29,869 nt of DNA from Bacteroidota bacterium (GCA_023430325.1 JAEZAU010000058.1:1-29869), one strand, 5' to 3'; shown: positions 8,453-17,334, numbered from the stretch's first letter. A program made the numbers and translations. Notes: generated by a model from the letters alone, not told the origin.

Positions 8453-8735
8453 ACGTTGGATCGATGGGACGCCAAGTGATGATCCCCGATCGTTATTCGA
8501 TAATACTGGAGCGCGGTGACCGGTGCCGAAGGATCGCCAGGGATCAATGAGGGGCTCATGAAAAAGAACGATCACATCAACCGGTGGTGAACGTGATCGA
8601 TGTGGAGGATCTTGATGACAAGGTGAAGGAGATCGAGAAGAACGGTGGAACCATCGTGGTCCCATGATGCCGATACCAGGGGTAGGATATGTGGCTTACT
8701 TCAAAGGTCCGGATGGGAAAATCCACGGCGCCTAA
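8453..8735 (+). pseudogene. VOC/glyoxalase-family pseudogene (frameshifted remnant)
   Basis: Three reading frames in order give fragments of one VOC (vicinal oxygen chelate) domain. From 8504 the frame reads YWSAVTGAEGSPGINEGLM then KKNDHIN; from 8581 another frame reads PVVNVIDVEDLDDKVKEIEK then NGGTIVVP; from 8667 a third reads MPIPGVGYVAYFKGPDGKIH, ending at TAA 8733-8735. These match, in order, the second half of VOC proteins (PGINGG, D-V-E-D-I-D, NGG, PIPGVGY-A-F-D-P-G). Indels near 8580 and 8664 break the frame, a TAA sits at 8501-8503, and the N-terminal half is missing or unrecognisable. The start coordinate is approximate. It lies between the cheR operon and the next kinase. Confidence 0.72.
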
Positions 8736-8783
8736 CAGAACGATCCATCAGCACCCTCCCAATAGTGGAACGGTGCCAGTGGT

Positions 8784-11297
8784 TCACCGCTGAAGTTGGA
8801 TCGGTCGCTCTTCTGATAATGGATCGAGATTGGCGCTATGTTCACTTCCGTTGGGACCTGGTGTGTCCGATAGCGGAAGGTCAACAGTGAAGATGCTTCC
8901 TTTTCCTGCTCCCTCGCTCTGAACCGAGATGGTGCCACCGTGCATTTCCACCAGGCGTTTGGCAAGGGTAAGGCCTATTCCAAGACCTTGCTTCACTTCG
9001 GTCTCCGACGTTTCCACTTGTTGGAACATCTCGAATATACGAGACAGCATTTCTGAGGGGATACCGATGCCATCATCCTGCACTGAGATCTGTAAACGAC
9101 CGTCGGCCGATCGTGCCTGCAAGCGGATGGTGCCGCCCGCAGGGGTGAATTTCGATGCGTTGTTCAACAGGTTGGAGAACACTTGTGCCAGACGGTTCCG
9201 ATCGGCATTGAGCCAGAGTTCCTGCCTGGGCAACAACACTTCTAAGCGCTGACCTTTCTCGGCAATAAGGGGGCGGCTTGCGTCAAGGGGGTCACGCACT
9301 AGGTCCTCTACACTGATGTGACCAATACGCAGTTCAAGCTTGTCCCTGCTGATGCGTGAGACATCGAGAAGATCATCGATGATGCGTACCATCTGCATGG
9401 TCTGCCGCTTCATCATTTCCCGGGTGCTGGCCATGATCTGCGGATCATCGCCGGCGATCTCCAACAACTCCAATCCGGTGCGTATGGGTGCCAGCGGATT
9501 GCGCAGTTCATGTGCAAGAATGGCAAGGAACTCACCTTTACGCCGATCGCTCTCACGCAAGGAGGTCTCAGTCCGGCGATGTTCCAAGGCAAGAGCAGCC
9601 GTCTGTGCCAGAAGTTCCACCACCTTCTGCTCATGTGCCGTAGGCCTGCGGCATTCCTTGAAGTATGTGCCGAACGTTCCTATCACACGTCCATCACCGG
9701 TCTTCATCGGATGGCTCCAGGCCGCCTTCAGGCCGAGAGCCAATGGAAGGTGCTTGATGCTGCTCCACTTCGGATCGTTCTCGATGTCAGGAGTGATCAC
9801 GACCTCGCCGGTTACTGCCGCAATGCTGCATGTACCCACGTCCGCAGAGGCTTTCAATCCATCTATCGCCTGATTGTAATAGTCAGGCAGTTGAGGTGCC
9901 GCGCCGTGCCGGAGGATGCCGTTCTCATCCAACAGCAGGACGGAGGAGATGGTGGTCGAATCGGATTGCGCCACCGCCACCTGGGTTAGATATTCGAGGA
10001 TGGATGTGATATCAGTGCCTTGGACCACCATCTCCAGCGCCTGTTTCTGGGCTTCAAGGAGGAGTTCCGATCGCTTGCGATCGGTGATATCGCGGCTGGC
10101 CCCGGTAAGCACGGTGGCCTTGCGGTGAACACCGTCACCCTCGAACTCCATGAGCCCCCAAATGCTCAGCCAGCGCCAGCTGCCGCCAAGAACTTTCACC
10201 CGGTATTCGGCGAAATATTTTCCATCACCATGAGGGTCCGCGGCACGTTGTACCGATAGCCACATCGCTGGAACATCATCGGGATGAAGTACCCGGCGCA
10301 CGCCCTCCTCATCATGCTGTACCGCAGGAGCTTCAAGGCCGTACAACTCCTGGGCCTTGGAGTCCACCTCCCAGAGATGGTCTTTCAGGTGATAGCGCCA
10401 TGTGCCCATCGAGGCGGCCTCCAACGCCATCTGAAGCATGTGCTGGCCGGCCCTAATCTCTTCCTCCTCTTTCTTGCGTGAAGTGATATCTCTGACGATG
10501 CCACCTCTGTAGATGGGCTTGCCATGCTCATCGCGCTGCACAAAGTAATTATCAGCTATCCATCGGTACTGGCCATCATCACCTCGGAAACGATATTCTA
10601 CACGGCCTTTCGACGCGTTCCTGACATTCTCGAGCGATCTCAATACCTGAGGCAGATCATCGTCATGCACCCGATCCAAGATCTCTTCCACCGTCATGTT
10701 CTGCAACCGATCTGCTGCGATCCCCAAAACTTCCTTCACTACGGGGCTCACGTAATCGTAACTATCGTTCACCAGATCGCGACGGTAAGCCGCATCCATG
10801 GCGTTCTCAAGTACCGATCGGAAACGTTCCTCGGTCTCCTGCCGCTTCTTCTCTGACGCCTTTTGGGCGCTCATATCGGTCACGAAGGCGAAGTAATGCA
10901 AGGGCCTGCCCTGATCATCGCGCACGAGATGCACCTTCACTTCGATCGGTATTCGCGTACCGTTCTTATGGAAATATTCCTTTTCGTAGGACCGGGGTTC
11001 ACCATCCTGCAGCAGTTGCGTGAGCTCGTTGGCCTCGCTCTGCCGCCATTCTGCTGGCGTAAGGTCCTCGGCCCAGGTCAATCGCTGAAGTTCCTGTTCA
11101 GAATAACCAGTGAGTTCAACAAACGCCTCGTTGACGTGTTTCAGGCTGCCATCGGGATAGCCGGATGCGAAAGGTTGTGATACCGAGGATAGCACATGAC
11201 AGAAGTGCTGTATACGGTCATCGTCCTTGTTCACCTTCGAACGGGCATTTCTGGAGACCAAGGCGCTACGTGACTCAGCACGAAAGGGATCGATCAT
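8784..11297 (-). CDS. Cytosolic multi-PAS/GAF sensor histidine kinase
   Basis: The 837-residue protein has no clear membrane segment. Three PAS domains lie at about 30-145, 152-272 and 283-405; the second and third end in the PAC-type IVRDITSRK and ASRDITDRK. A GAF domain follows (about 415-575), then HisKA with phospho-acceptor H596 in LAHELRNPLAP, and a HATPase with NLLNNASKFT, DDGIGI and GLGIGL (771-776). There is no receiver, so it must phosphorylate a separate response regulator, and none is in the window. The kinase core is closely related to that of the next gene upstream (11606-13621). It probably reads cytosolic signals, ligands unknown. A candidate promoter lies 66 bases before the start. 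Confidence 0.94.
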   Translation of the reverse strand: MIDPFRAESRSALVSRNARSKVNKDDDRIQHFCHVLSSVSQPFASGYPDGSLKHVNEAFVELTGYSEQELQRLTWAEDLTPAEWRQSEANELTQLLQDGEPRSYEKEYFHKNGTRIPIEVKVHLVRDDQGRPLHYFAFVTDMSAQKASEKKRQETEERFRSVLENAMDAAYRRDLVNDSYDYVSPVVKEVLGIAADRLQNMTVEEILDRVHDDDLPQVLRSLENVRNASKGRVEYRFRGDDGQYRWIADNYFVQRDEHGKPIYRGGIVRDITSRKKEEEEIRAGQHMLQMALEAASMGTWRYHLKDHLWEVDSKAQELYGLEAPAVQHDEEGVRRVLHPDDVPAMWLSVQRAADPHGDGKYFAEYRVKVLGGSWRWLSIWGLMEFEGDGVHRKATVLTGASRDITDRKRSELLLEAQKQALEMVVQGTDITSILEYLTQVAVAQSDSTTISSVLLLDENGILRHGAAPQLPDYYNQAIDGLKASADVGTCSIAAVTGEVVITPDIENDPKWSSIKHLPLALGLKAAWSHPMKTGDGRVIGTFGTYFKECRRPTAHEQKVVELLAQTAALALEHRRTETSLRESDRRKGEFLAILAHELRNPLAPIRTGLELLEIAGDDPQIMASTREMMKRQTMQMVRIIDDLLDVSRISRDKLELRIGHISVEDLVRDPLDASRPLIAEKGQRLEVLLPRQELWLNADRNRLAQVFSNLLNNASKFTPAGGTIRLQARSADGRLQISVQDDGIGIPSEMLSRIFEMFQQVETSETEVKQGLGIGLTLAKRLVEMHGGTISVQSEGAGKGSIFTVDLPLSDTPGPNGSEHSANLDPLSEERPIQLQR

Positions 11298-11363
11298 TTA
11301 TTCCTGTGGCTGATCTCCTTGGATGATCATCTTGTTCGGAAGTAGCCAGGAAGCACAACACAT

Positions 11364-11371
11364 CAAATGTA
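11364..11371 (-). promoter_or_regulatory. Candidate -7 promoter element of the PAS/GAF kinase
   Basis: The minus strand reads TACATTTG, an exact match to the Bacteroidota -7 consensus TAnnTTTG, 66 bases before the ATG at 11297. The 11-base string TACATTTGATG is also found before the sister kinase (13623-13633). Confidence 0.5.
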
Positions 11372-11579
11372 TACCAAAGCGAAGGGTGGAAGGTGGGAAT
11401 TAAGAAGTGTTCAGGAGAAATTCATACCAAGGTGATATTCAGCCCGACGAGAACGCGGACAGCCACCCATCCCTGAGCAGCTGTCCGGATCTACGTGAAG
11501 GGTACCGAAGCGATCACCCGGCCGGGCCGCGATCGGTGACCTGAAGCGCATTGGCAGATCGTTTGCCAGAATGAACGGA

Positions 11580-11596
11580 ACCACGCCCGGCGTGGT
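11580..11596 (-). terminator. Possible terminator hairpin after the membrane sensor kinase
   Basis: ACCACGCC and GGCGTGGT form a perfect inverted repeat around position 11588, starting 9 bases after the kinase stop codon (11606-11608). On the minus strand it is followed by the moderately T-rich TTCCGTTCATTC, not a clean T run. Confidence 0.4.
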
Positions 11597-11605
11597 CTCG
11601 CGAAG

Positions 11606-13621
11606 TCATACAGCGATCATTTCCTTCACCAAAGGTAGACTGATGATGAATGTGCTGCCTTTGTTGCGGCCATCGCTCTGTGCGGCTATGCTTCCACCGT
11701 GCTTCTCCACCAGTCTGCGTACCAGGGCAAGGCCGATCCCCAGGCCCGAGGAGACCTGGAAGCCTGGACGCCCGATCTGGCCGAACATTTCAAAGATCTT
11801 CGGAATATCCTCTTGCGAAAGACCGATCCCATTGTCCTTCACGGAGATGATGACCTCGTTCGTCTTTTGCGCCATTTCCAGCTCTATCTGACCTCCAGGC
11901 CGGGTGTACTTCGCAGCGTTGTTCAGGACATTCTGGAAGATCTGCGCCAGGCGGATCGGATCACCATTTACCATCAAGGGCCCTTCGGTGACCCGGATCT
12001 TCACTTGATGTCCATGTTGTTCCATCAAAGGCTGGCAGGCTTCCACCGCACCGGTGATGACCGGGGTGATATCCACATTCTCAAAACGCAGGTCGATCTT
12101 GCCACGATTGATACGGTCCACATCCATCAGATCCTCGATCAGGCGCACCATATGCTCCAACTGCCGCCGCATCATTCCTTCTATCGATCGGCGCTCGCCT
12201 TCTTCGAGCATCTCCCTGTCATTGGTCAGTAGTTCGAGCCCGCTCACCAACGGAGCCAACGGATTGCGGAGTTCGTGCGCGAGCGTGGCCAGGAACTCGT
12301 CCTTGCGCCGATCGGACTCCCGCAACGCCTCCTCGGTCAGTTTCCTGTCGGTGATATCGCTCTGTGTGCCCCACGCCCGCAGCAATTTCCCGTTCTCAAC
12401 AATGCCTACCAGGTTATTGCTGAAGAACACAGGAAGCCCATCCTTGTCCCGTTCCTCACTTTCACCGCCGTTGAGAATGTGGCCTGAATTGATGAAGGCT
12501 TTCAAATATGCTTCGTTCTCCGCGGTCCGGGGCATCAGATCACCCAGCCTCGCACCAATAAGATCGGAGGCATGGTTGAAACCGTACATGCGGGCCATGG
12601 CATCATTGCATTCGGCCAGCATACCATGTTGAAAGGCCAACTCGACCTGTTCAGATGCGGGCAACGCGGTGTCGATGGGCTGTTCCATCTCGATGCGCCA
12701 GATGCCTTCTGAACTGTTCTCTATGAAGGAACGGTAGCGTTCATCTGATGCCCGCAAAGCAGCTTCGCTGATCTTCAATGACTTTTCATGCCTGTCCACG
12801 GCCTTGGCCATCCACCAGAGCACGGATGTGAAGAGCACAGCCTCCAGTATGGTGCGTAATGCGGTACCGAACGTATGTTCATACAGTCCTTCTGCGGCTC
12901 CGTAAACGATGGTCCAACCCAGAATGATCGGGAGTATGATCAGGAAAGGCAACGCTCGCCGCACCAAGGCTCCCGAGGCACTGCGCTCACGTATCGTGCG
13001 CATGGGCTCCACATCGGGCATGGAAATGATCAGCGCTACCGCCAGTGCAATGAATTGAACGCCTGTCCCAAGGGATATGGCCGTCCATTTGGGGATCACG
13101 TACAGGCTTTGGGCCCCATAGAGATACCCGACCACTGAGAGCAGGCTGATCGCGATGCAGGCCGTAGCCAGATGGCCGGCCCTACTGCGGAAGTGGCCGC
13201 CTGAGATAAGCAGGGCGGTGGACATCAACATGAACATGAAGCATGCGGGCATTCCCATACGGCCGGGAGCAATGGTGCCGCTCTGGCCCCATTGCGCATC
13301 CACCAACAAGCGATCGATCCCAAGATCGATCTGGATGATGTGCTCCACGAGTGTGAGCAGACCGATGGAACCTGCGATGATGGATGACACGCGCATGAGA
13401 GCGATATGATCCGCTGCCCGCAGTATCATGGCAAGACCGAGGAAAGTGAAAGAAAGGGCCGTGTTGGGCATCATCGAGATACCCGATCCGAACCAATCCG
13501 TAAGACGCTGCACTTCCAGATACCATCCGGTCAGAGTGACGAGGCCGCCGATAAGCACAAGGGTGCCAAGAAGGATCCCGATCCAACCCGAAGGGGAACG
13601 ATCCACAGGTGGAAAGGACAT
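11606..13621 (-). CDS. Membrane-bound PAS sensor histidine kinase (about 8 TM helices)
   Basis: Residues 1-275 of this 671-residue protein hold about eight hydrophobic segments (for example 13-33, 53-69, 78-96, 125-140, 150-170, 180-200, 224-240, 258-272), a MASE-like membrane sensor that I cannot assign to a named family. One PAS domain follows (about 290-425, ending SDITDRK), then HisKA with H449 in LATLAHELRNPLAP, and a HATPase with NVLNNAAKYT, DNGIGL and SGLGIGL. It lacks a receiver. The segment from LRESDRRK through the HisKA hairpin closely matches the neighbouring kinase at 8784-11297, pointing to duplication with different sensor parts. The likely promoter lies only 4 bases before the ATG. 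Confidence 0.93.
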   Translation of the reverse strand: MSFPPVDRSPSGWIGILLGTLVLIGGLVTLTGWYLEVQRLTDWFGSGISMMPNTALSFTFLGLAMILRAADHIALMRVSSIIAGSIGLLTLVEHIIQIDLGIDRLLVDAQWGQSGTIAPGRMGMPACFMFMLMSTALLISGGHFRSRAGHLATACIAISLLSVVGYLYGAQSLYVIPKWTAISLGTGVQFIALAVALIISMPDVEPMRTIRERSASGALVRRALPFLIILPIILGWTIVYGAAEGLYEHTFGTALRTILEAVLFTSVLWWMAKAVDRHEKSLKISEAALRASDERYRSFIENSSEGIWRIEMEQPIDTALPASEQVELAFQHGMLAECNDAMARMYGFNHASDLIGARLGDLMPRTAENEAYLKAFINSGHILNGGESEERDKDGLPVFFSNNLVGIVENGKLLRAWGTQSDITDRKLTEEALRESDRRKDEFLATLAHELRNPLAPLVSGLELLTNDREMLEEGERRSIEGMMRRQLEHMVRLIEDLMDVDRINRGKIDLRFENVDITPVITGAVEACQPLMEQHGHQVKIRVTEGPLMVNGDPIRLAQIFQNVLNNAAKYTRPGGQIELEMAQKTNEVIISVKDNGIGLSQEDIPKIFEMFGQIGRPGFQVSSGLGIGLALVRRLVEKHGGSIAAQSDGRNKGSTFIISLPLVKEMIAV

Positions 13622-13625
13622 GCAT

Positions 13626-13633
13626 CAAATGTA
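13626..13633 (-). promoter_or_regulatory. Candidate -7 element of the membrane kinase, near-leaderless
   Basis: The minus strand reads TACATTTG, a full match to TAnnTTTG, and ends 4 bases before the ATG at 13621. Transcription from it would begin at or very near the start codon. No clear -33 element is seen. Confidence 0.5.
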
Positions 13634-13759
13634 CCTAAGATCAATGAGAGAACGGGCAGTGTGCCTGTGGTTCCATGATATTTCATAATAGTTCGCTGGA
13701 GCATGATTCATCTCCGATCCTGCCCATGCCCATGGATCTTGAGAACGGTCTACAACATA

Positions 13760-13771
13760 TCAACATGTTGA
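13760..13771. promoter_or_regulatory. 12-bp perfect palindrome in a divergent intergenic region
   Basis: TCAACATGTTGA is its own reverse complement. It lies between the divergent kinase (start 13621) and PhoX-like gene (start 13908), about 113 bases before the latter's -7 element. Its TCAAC half-site also occurs in the marR operator at 190-216. A binding site is possible but unproven. Confidence 0.35.
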
Positions 13772-13883
13772 AAAGAGATCCAGCCATCGCCAAATGCTGG
13801 TGATCAGTGCGGTGGTCCGTGCAGCGCTGTCGAGAAGTGAGTACAGTCCGTCGGATCGTTGAAAGCGCGATCTGCCATGCGGA

Positions 13884-13891
13884 TAGTTTTG
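13884..13891 (+). promoter_or_regulatory. Candidate -7 element of the PhoX-like gene
   Basis: TAGTTTTG matches TAnnTTTG exactly. It is preceded by TTG at 13859-13861 with a 22-base spacer, a possible -33 element, and lies 16 bases before the ATG at 13908. Confidence 0.5.
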
Positions 13892-13907
13892 ACCACCACC
13901 ACCGACC

Positions 13908-16190
13908 ATGGACCGCCGGACCTTCTACTGTACACTTCTAGCACTGCTCTGCGCTGTGCTGGTGCCCCATCTCTCCAATGCGCAGACCGCTGCGGATACA
14001 TTGCTCAAGGGCTTGAACGGATGGAGCGTCACGCCAAAATTCACCGTTACCGACCTGGTCACCGGCATTCGTCCGCCAGGCAAGCTGGATGGCATCGGTG
14101 CCAAACGGGTAGGAAATGAACTGCACATCTATGTTGGCCATGAGATAGAACAATCCATGGGCAGTTCGTATTCGCTGGAGAACGGCCTTCAATTGAAGGG
14201 CGCCCGAATCACCAAGTTCAAGATGGATGCGGCCACGCGGAACATCACCAGTGCTGAGATCGCCTACAAGCGCATCTACGATCGAGCAGGTACCCTGGTC
14301 TCCAGCGCAACACAGATCAATGAAGGAAGTAGCACTACAAGCGGCCTTGATAAGATCTGCTCTGCATCATTGTTCAGGGCTGGTACATACAATCTTGCAG
14401 ATGATCTGTTCATCACCGGCGAAGAGACCGATAACGGTCAGGCGTTCGTGCTCGATATTGCCAACGATGATCTGTACTGCGCACCCTGGTTGGGCAGGGC
14501 GAAATTCGAGAACATGGCCTTCATGGAACATCCTGACCCCATGAAAGTGGCCTGTCTGATCGGTGATGACACACAATCGGCACCGCTGTATCTGTACATC
14601 GGGGACAAACATTATTACGGTAACAACAGTTTCCTCGATCGCAACGGTCTTGCACACGGTACCCTGTATGTATTCGTGGCCGCCAACGGCTATACATCCC
14701 CACAACACGTGAATGGTACGAATACGCGGTTCACCGGTACTTTTCAAGCCATAACGCATTATGATCCGGCATTTGCCGGCACTTCCGGGTATGATGGACT
14801 TGGCTTCGCGCACCAGGTCACACAGTACCAGAAGGGCAACGGGTTGAACAACTTCCATTTCTCACGACCCGAGGATGTGGCCACCGACCCGTACAATGGC
14901 ACTCGCGCGGTGTATGCGAGCACAGGGCGTGGAAGCCTGTATCCGGCAGATGACTTCGGTACCACGTACATTTTCGATATCAACTTCACGGACCTCTCGG
15001 CCAAGGTGCATATCCTGTATGATGGCAATGATGCTGGCGGAGGGCAATTCCCATCCGCCGATCACGGGCTGCGCAATCCCGATAATCTTGATTGGGGCAA
15101 TACCGGAGCCATCTACATACAGGAGGATCAGGCCACGGAGATCACGCCTTTCGGATCGATAAGTGGAGAAGAGGTATCCATCTGGGAAGTGGATGCCATT
15201 ACAAGTGCTGCAACGCGCATCGCACAAGTGGACAGGAACGCCGACTTTCCTTCGGGAACTTTCGATAATGCGTCTTCCACCATGGCGGCATGGGAGACCA
15301 GCGGAGTTCTCGATGTTACCAAGTTGTTCGACGTACACGATCGGGTCATTCTCCTGGTGACCGTGCAGGCACACAGCCTTACGGGTGGCCCCATCCTGCA
15401 ACATCATCTGGTTGAAGGCGGTCAGCTCTGCATCCTTGAAGGACCTGTGCAGACCGATCTGGTCATTCGGTCAAAAGCGATCCTCGATGGCCCGTACGTT
15501 CCCGGCACCGGCACCATGCGTGATGATCTGCGTATGGGCGGCCTCATTCCTTCCACCCAACCATACGGGGTTGCTCCATTCCTGTATGCTGGTACCGAAA
15601 CGATACATCCAGGAGTCCTGTCGGTTACCGGGAACAATGCGATCGTGGATTGGGTGCTCATGGAACTTCGTACTTCCGATACGCCAGGTGCGGTGTTGAA
15701 GCGCCGGGCGGCTCTGCTGCAGCGTGATGGTGACATCGTGGACATGGATGGCCAGAGCCCGATGCGCTTCAAAAGCACCGTTGCCGGATCCTATCATGTT
15801 TCCTTGAAACATCGGACACATCTGGGGGTGATGACCCAGGACCTGCAACCTTTGGCTCCGGTGGCCCATACCATCGATCTCTCCTCACCGGCCGTGCCGC
15901 TTTGGGGTATCAGCGCAATGAAGGAATCCAATGGCCTAAGATCGTTGTGGACCGGTGATGTGAATGGCGATGGACTCATCAAATACACAGGCAACGAGAA
16001 CGATCGTGATCCCATACTGGTGGCTATCGGTGGTCTTTCACCAACGGCCATCACAACAGGCTACTCCACCCTGGACGTGGATATGAACGGAGTGGTCCGT
16101 TATACCGGTGGTGATAACGATCGTGACAGGATATTGCAGAGCATTGGCGGAGTGGTGCCTACTACAGTGCGTTCACAACAGATCCCTTGA
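13908..16190 (+). CDS. Secreted PhoX/DUF839-like protein with calcium-loop-type C-terminal tail
   Basis: This 760-residue protein has a signal peptide (about 1-25, ending NAQ). The body resembles PhoX/DUF839 beta-propellers: HFSRPEDVATDP, a later GLRNPDNLDWG strand, and WETSG...LLVTVQAHSL, which matches the WETSG-x-x-DV...DVQAH signature of that group. Characterised PhoX enzymes are secreted calcium- and iron-dependent phosphatases; I could not trace all metal ligands, so activity is uncertain. Residues about 505-670 form a further module (VDWVLMELR, RAALLQRDGDIVDMDG) common beside such tails in Bacteroidota. The C-terminus has two EF-hand/dockerin-like loops, GDVNGDGLIKYTGNENDRD (683-701) and LDVDMNGVVRYTGGDNDRD (722-740), instead of an obvious T9SS type A domain. 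Confidence 0.8.
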   Translation: MDRRTFYCTLLALLCAVLVPHLSNAQTAADTLLKGLNGWSVTPKFTVTDLVTGIRPPGKLDGIGAKRVGNELHIYVGHEIEQSMGSSYSLENGLQLKGARITKFKMDAATRNITSAEIAYKRIYDRAGTLVSSATQINEGSSTTSGLDKICSASLFRAGTYNLADDLFITGEETDNGQAFVLDIANDDLYCAPWLGRAKFENMAFMEHPDPMKVACLIGDDTQSAPLYLYIGDKHYYGNNSFLDRNGLAHGTLYVFVAANGYTSPQHVNGTNTRFTGTFQAITHYDPAFAGTSGYDGLGFAHQVTQYQKGNGLNNFHFSRPEDVATDPYNGTRAVYASTGRGSLYPADDFGTTYIFDINFTDLSAKVHILYDGNDAGGGQFPSADHGLRNPDNLDWGNTGAIYIQEDQATEITPFGSISGEEVSIWEVDAITSAATRIAQVDRNADFPSGTFDNASSTMAAWETSGVLDVTKLFDVHDRVILLVTVQAHSLTGGPILQHHLVEGGQLCILEGPVQTDLVIRSKAILDGPYVPGTGTMRDDLRMGGLIPSTQPYGVAPFLYAGTETIHPGVLSVTGNNAIVDWVLMELRTSDTPGAVLKRRAALLQRDGDIVDMDGQSPMRFKSTVAGSYHVSLKHRTHLGVMTQDLQPLAPVAHTIDLSSPAVPLWGISAMKESNGLRSLWTGDVNGDGLIKYTGNENDRDPILVAIGGLSPTAITTGYSTLDVDMNGVVRYTGGDNDRDRILQSIGGVVPTTVRSQQIP

Positions 16191-16246
16191 GAAGGGAAAT
16201 AGGAGCGTGGTGGATATCATTTCTTGAACTCCGCAGGCCGATGTCC

Positions 16247-16254
16247 TAATTTCG
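16247..16254 (+). promoter_or_regulatory. Possible -7 element for the small membrane protein gene
   Basis: TAATTTCG is one base from TAnnTTTG and ends 8 bases before the ATG at 16263. This spacing favours that ATG over the earlier one at 16224, which would lie upstream of the element. Confidence 0.35.
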
Positions 16255-16262
16255 TCCTACGG

Positions 16263-16565
16263 ATGGCTGCGATGATCAGTTTGGAGTTCTTCGAAAAGAT
16301 GGGTACGCTTTCGGTCTGTGGTGGCCTTCTCTTGAAGCATTTCAAGTACGGCGACCTTCGATCGGACAACTGGCTTTTCTCCGCCTATATGTTCTTCCTT
16401 CTATGGTGGATCATCTGGCCGGTGCTGGGGTCCGTGGAAGCCTATGAACGTTACCGGAAGTATCGGCTGTCCTTGCTTCCTCAGCGCCCATATATTGACG
16501 ACCGTGAAGCCCACTTGTTCATCGAGCAGCAACGAATGATCGAAGCAAAAGGTGCAGTGGCCTAG
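16263..16565 (+). CDS. Small membrane protein of unknown function
   Basis: I do not recognise this 100-residue protein. It has a moderately hydrophobic N-terminal part (TLSVCGGLLLKHF), one strong transmembrane stretch (LFSAYMFFLLWWIIWPVLG) and a charged C-terminal tail (YERYRKYR, then IEQQRMIEAK). The start at 16263 is preferred over the in-frame ATG at 16224 because a near-consensus promoter element sits between them. Its last four bases overlap the 3' end of the convergent DedA gene. Coding status rests on the coherent membrane/tail pattern only. Confidence 0.5.
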   Translation: MAAMISLEFFEKMGTLSVCGGLLLKHFKYGDLRSDNWLFSAYMFFLLWWIIWPVLGSVEAYERYRKYRLSLLPQRPYIDDREAHLFIEQQRMIEAKGAVA

Positions 16566-17284
16566 GCCCTTTCGCTTCTCTTCTCCTCGTTGAGCCCCAG
16601 GGTCTCTTCCACCGCCTCCTTTCCGATGATCAATGTAGGATCTTTCTTCTTGCTGAAGATCCGGTAGATGATCGGCGTAATAGTGAAGACCCCGAAGCCA
16701 AGGATCACCTTTTCGAAGTTCTGCTTCACCCACTCATTGTCGCCGAAGTAGAACCCTGCTATCATCATACTGCTCACCCAAAGCACACTGCCCACCACAT
16801 TGTAAAGGAGATATTTCCGGCGCTCCATCTGTACCACGCCTGCCACTATCGGCGCGAAAGTGCGGAGAAAGGGAAAGAAACGCGCCAGCACTATCGCCCG
16901 CCCGCCGTGCTTGTCATAGAAATCACGTGCTTCGAACAAGTACTTCTTCTTGAAGAGCAATGAATCCTTGCGATGGTAGAGGTGGGGGCCGGTGCGCCGG
17001 CCGAACCAGTACCCCAGATGGTTGCCCAGGATCCCGGCCAGAGAGATCAAGGAGATCCAGTAGGCAAGGTTGGCGAGGTCGCCTTCAAATGGGGTAGGCG
17101 CATTGGCGAGCATCACCCCGGAGATGAACAACAAGGAATCACCCGGAAGGAAGAATCCGACGAAAAGCCCCGTCTCAGCAAAAATGATGAACGCGATCAG
17201 ATAGAAGCCTCCGTACATGGCGGCTAGCGCCGCCAGTCGTTCCGCATCGATAAGATCCTTGATGAACTCGAATACTTCTTGCAT
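16562..17284 (-). CDS. DedA family (VTT domain) membrane protein
   Basis: The 240-residue protein matches DedA proteins: FAETGLFVGFFLPGDSLL (35-52) with the conserved acidic E37 and the PGD loop, GNHLGYWFGRRTG (87-99), and ARFFPFLRTFAPIVAG (134-149) with the conserved arginines R135 and R141. Several hydrophobic helices and two re-entrant-type loops are predicted. DedA/VTT proteins act in the inner membrane in lipid carrier recycling and membrane homeostasis, often proton-motive-force dependent; the substrate here is not known. A full -7 promoter match lies 13 bases before its ATG. It is divergent from the GyrI-like gene. Confidence 0.93.
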   Translation of the reverse strand: MQEVFEFIKDLIDAERLAALAAMYGGFYLIAFIIFAETGLFVGFFLPGDSLLFISGVMLANAPTPFEGDLANLAYWISLISLAGILGNHLGYWFGRRTGPHLYHRKDSLLFKKKYLFEARDFYDKHGGRAIVLARFFPFLRTFAPIVAGVVQMERRKYLLYNVVGSVLWVSSMMIAGFYFGDNEWVKQNFEKVILGFGVFTITPIIYRIFSKKKDPTLIIGKEAVEETLGLNEEKRSERA

Positions 17285-17297
17285 AACAAAGGAGGTA

Positions 17298-17305
17298 CAA
17301 AGTTA
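17298..17305 (-). promoter_or_regulatory. Candidate -7 promoter element of the DedA gene
   Basis: The minus strand reads TAACTTTG, an exact TAnnTTTG match, 13 bases before the DedA ATG. A -33 element is not evident. Confidence 0.5.
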
Positions 17306-17334
17306 CAGGAAGCAGAAGGCCGATACCGATCACA

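Larger units (their letters stand above)
11298..11605. other. Intergenic spacer between the two sensor kinases
   Basis: This 308-base gap holds the candidate promoter of the downstream kinase (11364-11371), a hairpin next to the upstream kinase stop (11580-11596), and an 8-bp perfect inverted repeat (CGGACAGC at 11456-11463, GCTGTCCG at 11480-11487). No convincing coding frame was seen. Confidence 0.6.

Noticed and set aside
16183..16197. Hairpin TCCCTT-GAG-AAGGGA at the stop of the PhoX-like gene
   Set aside because: Only 6 bp, overlaps the stop codon and has no T run; too weak to call a terminator.
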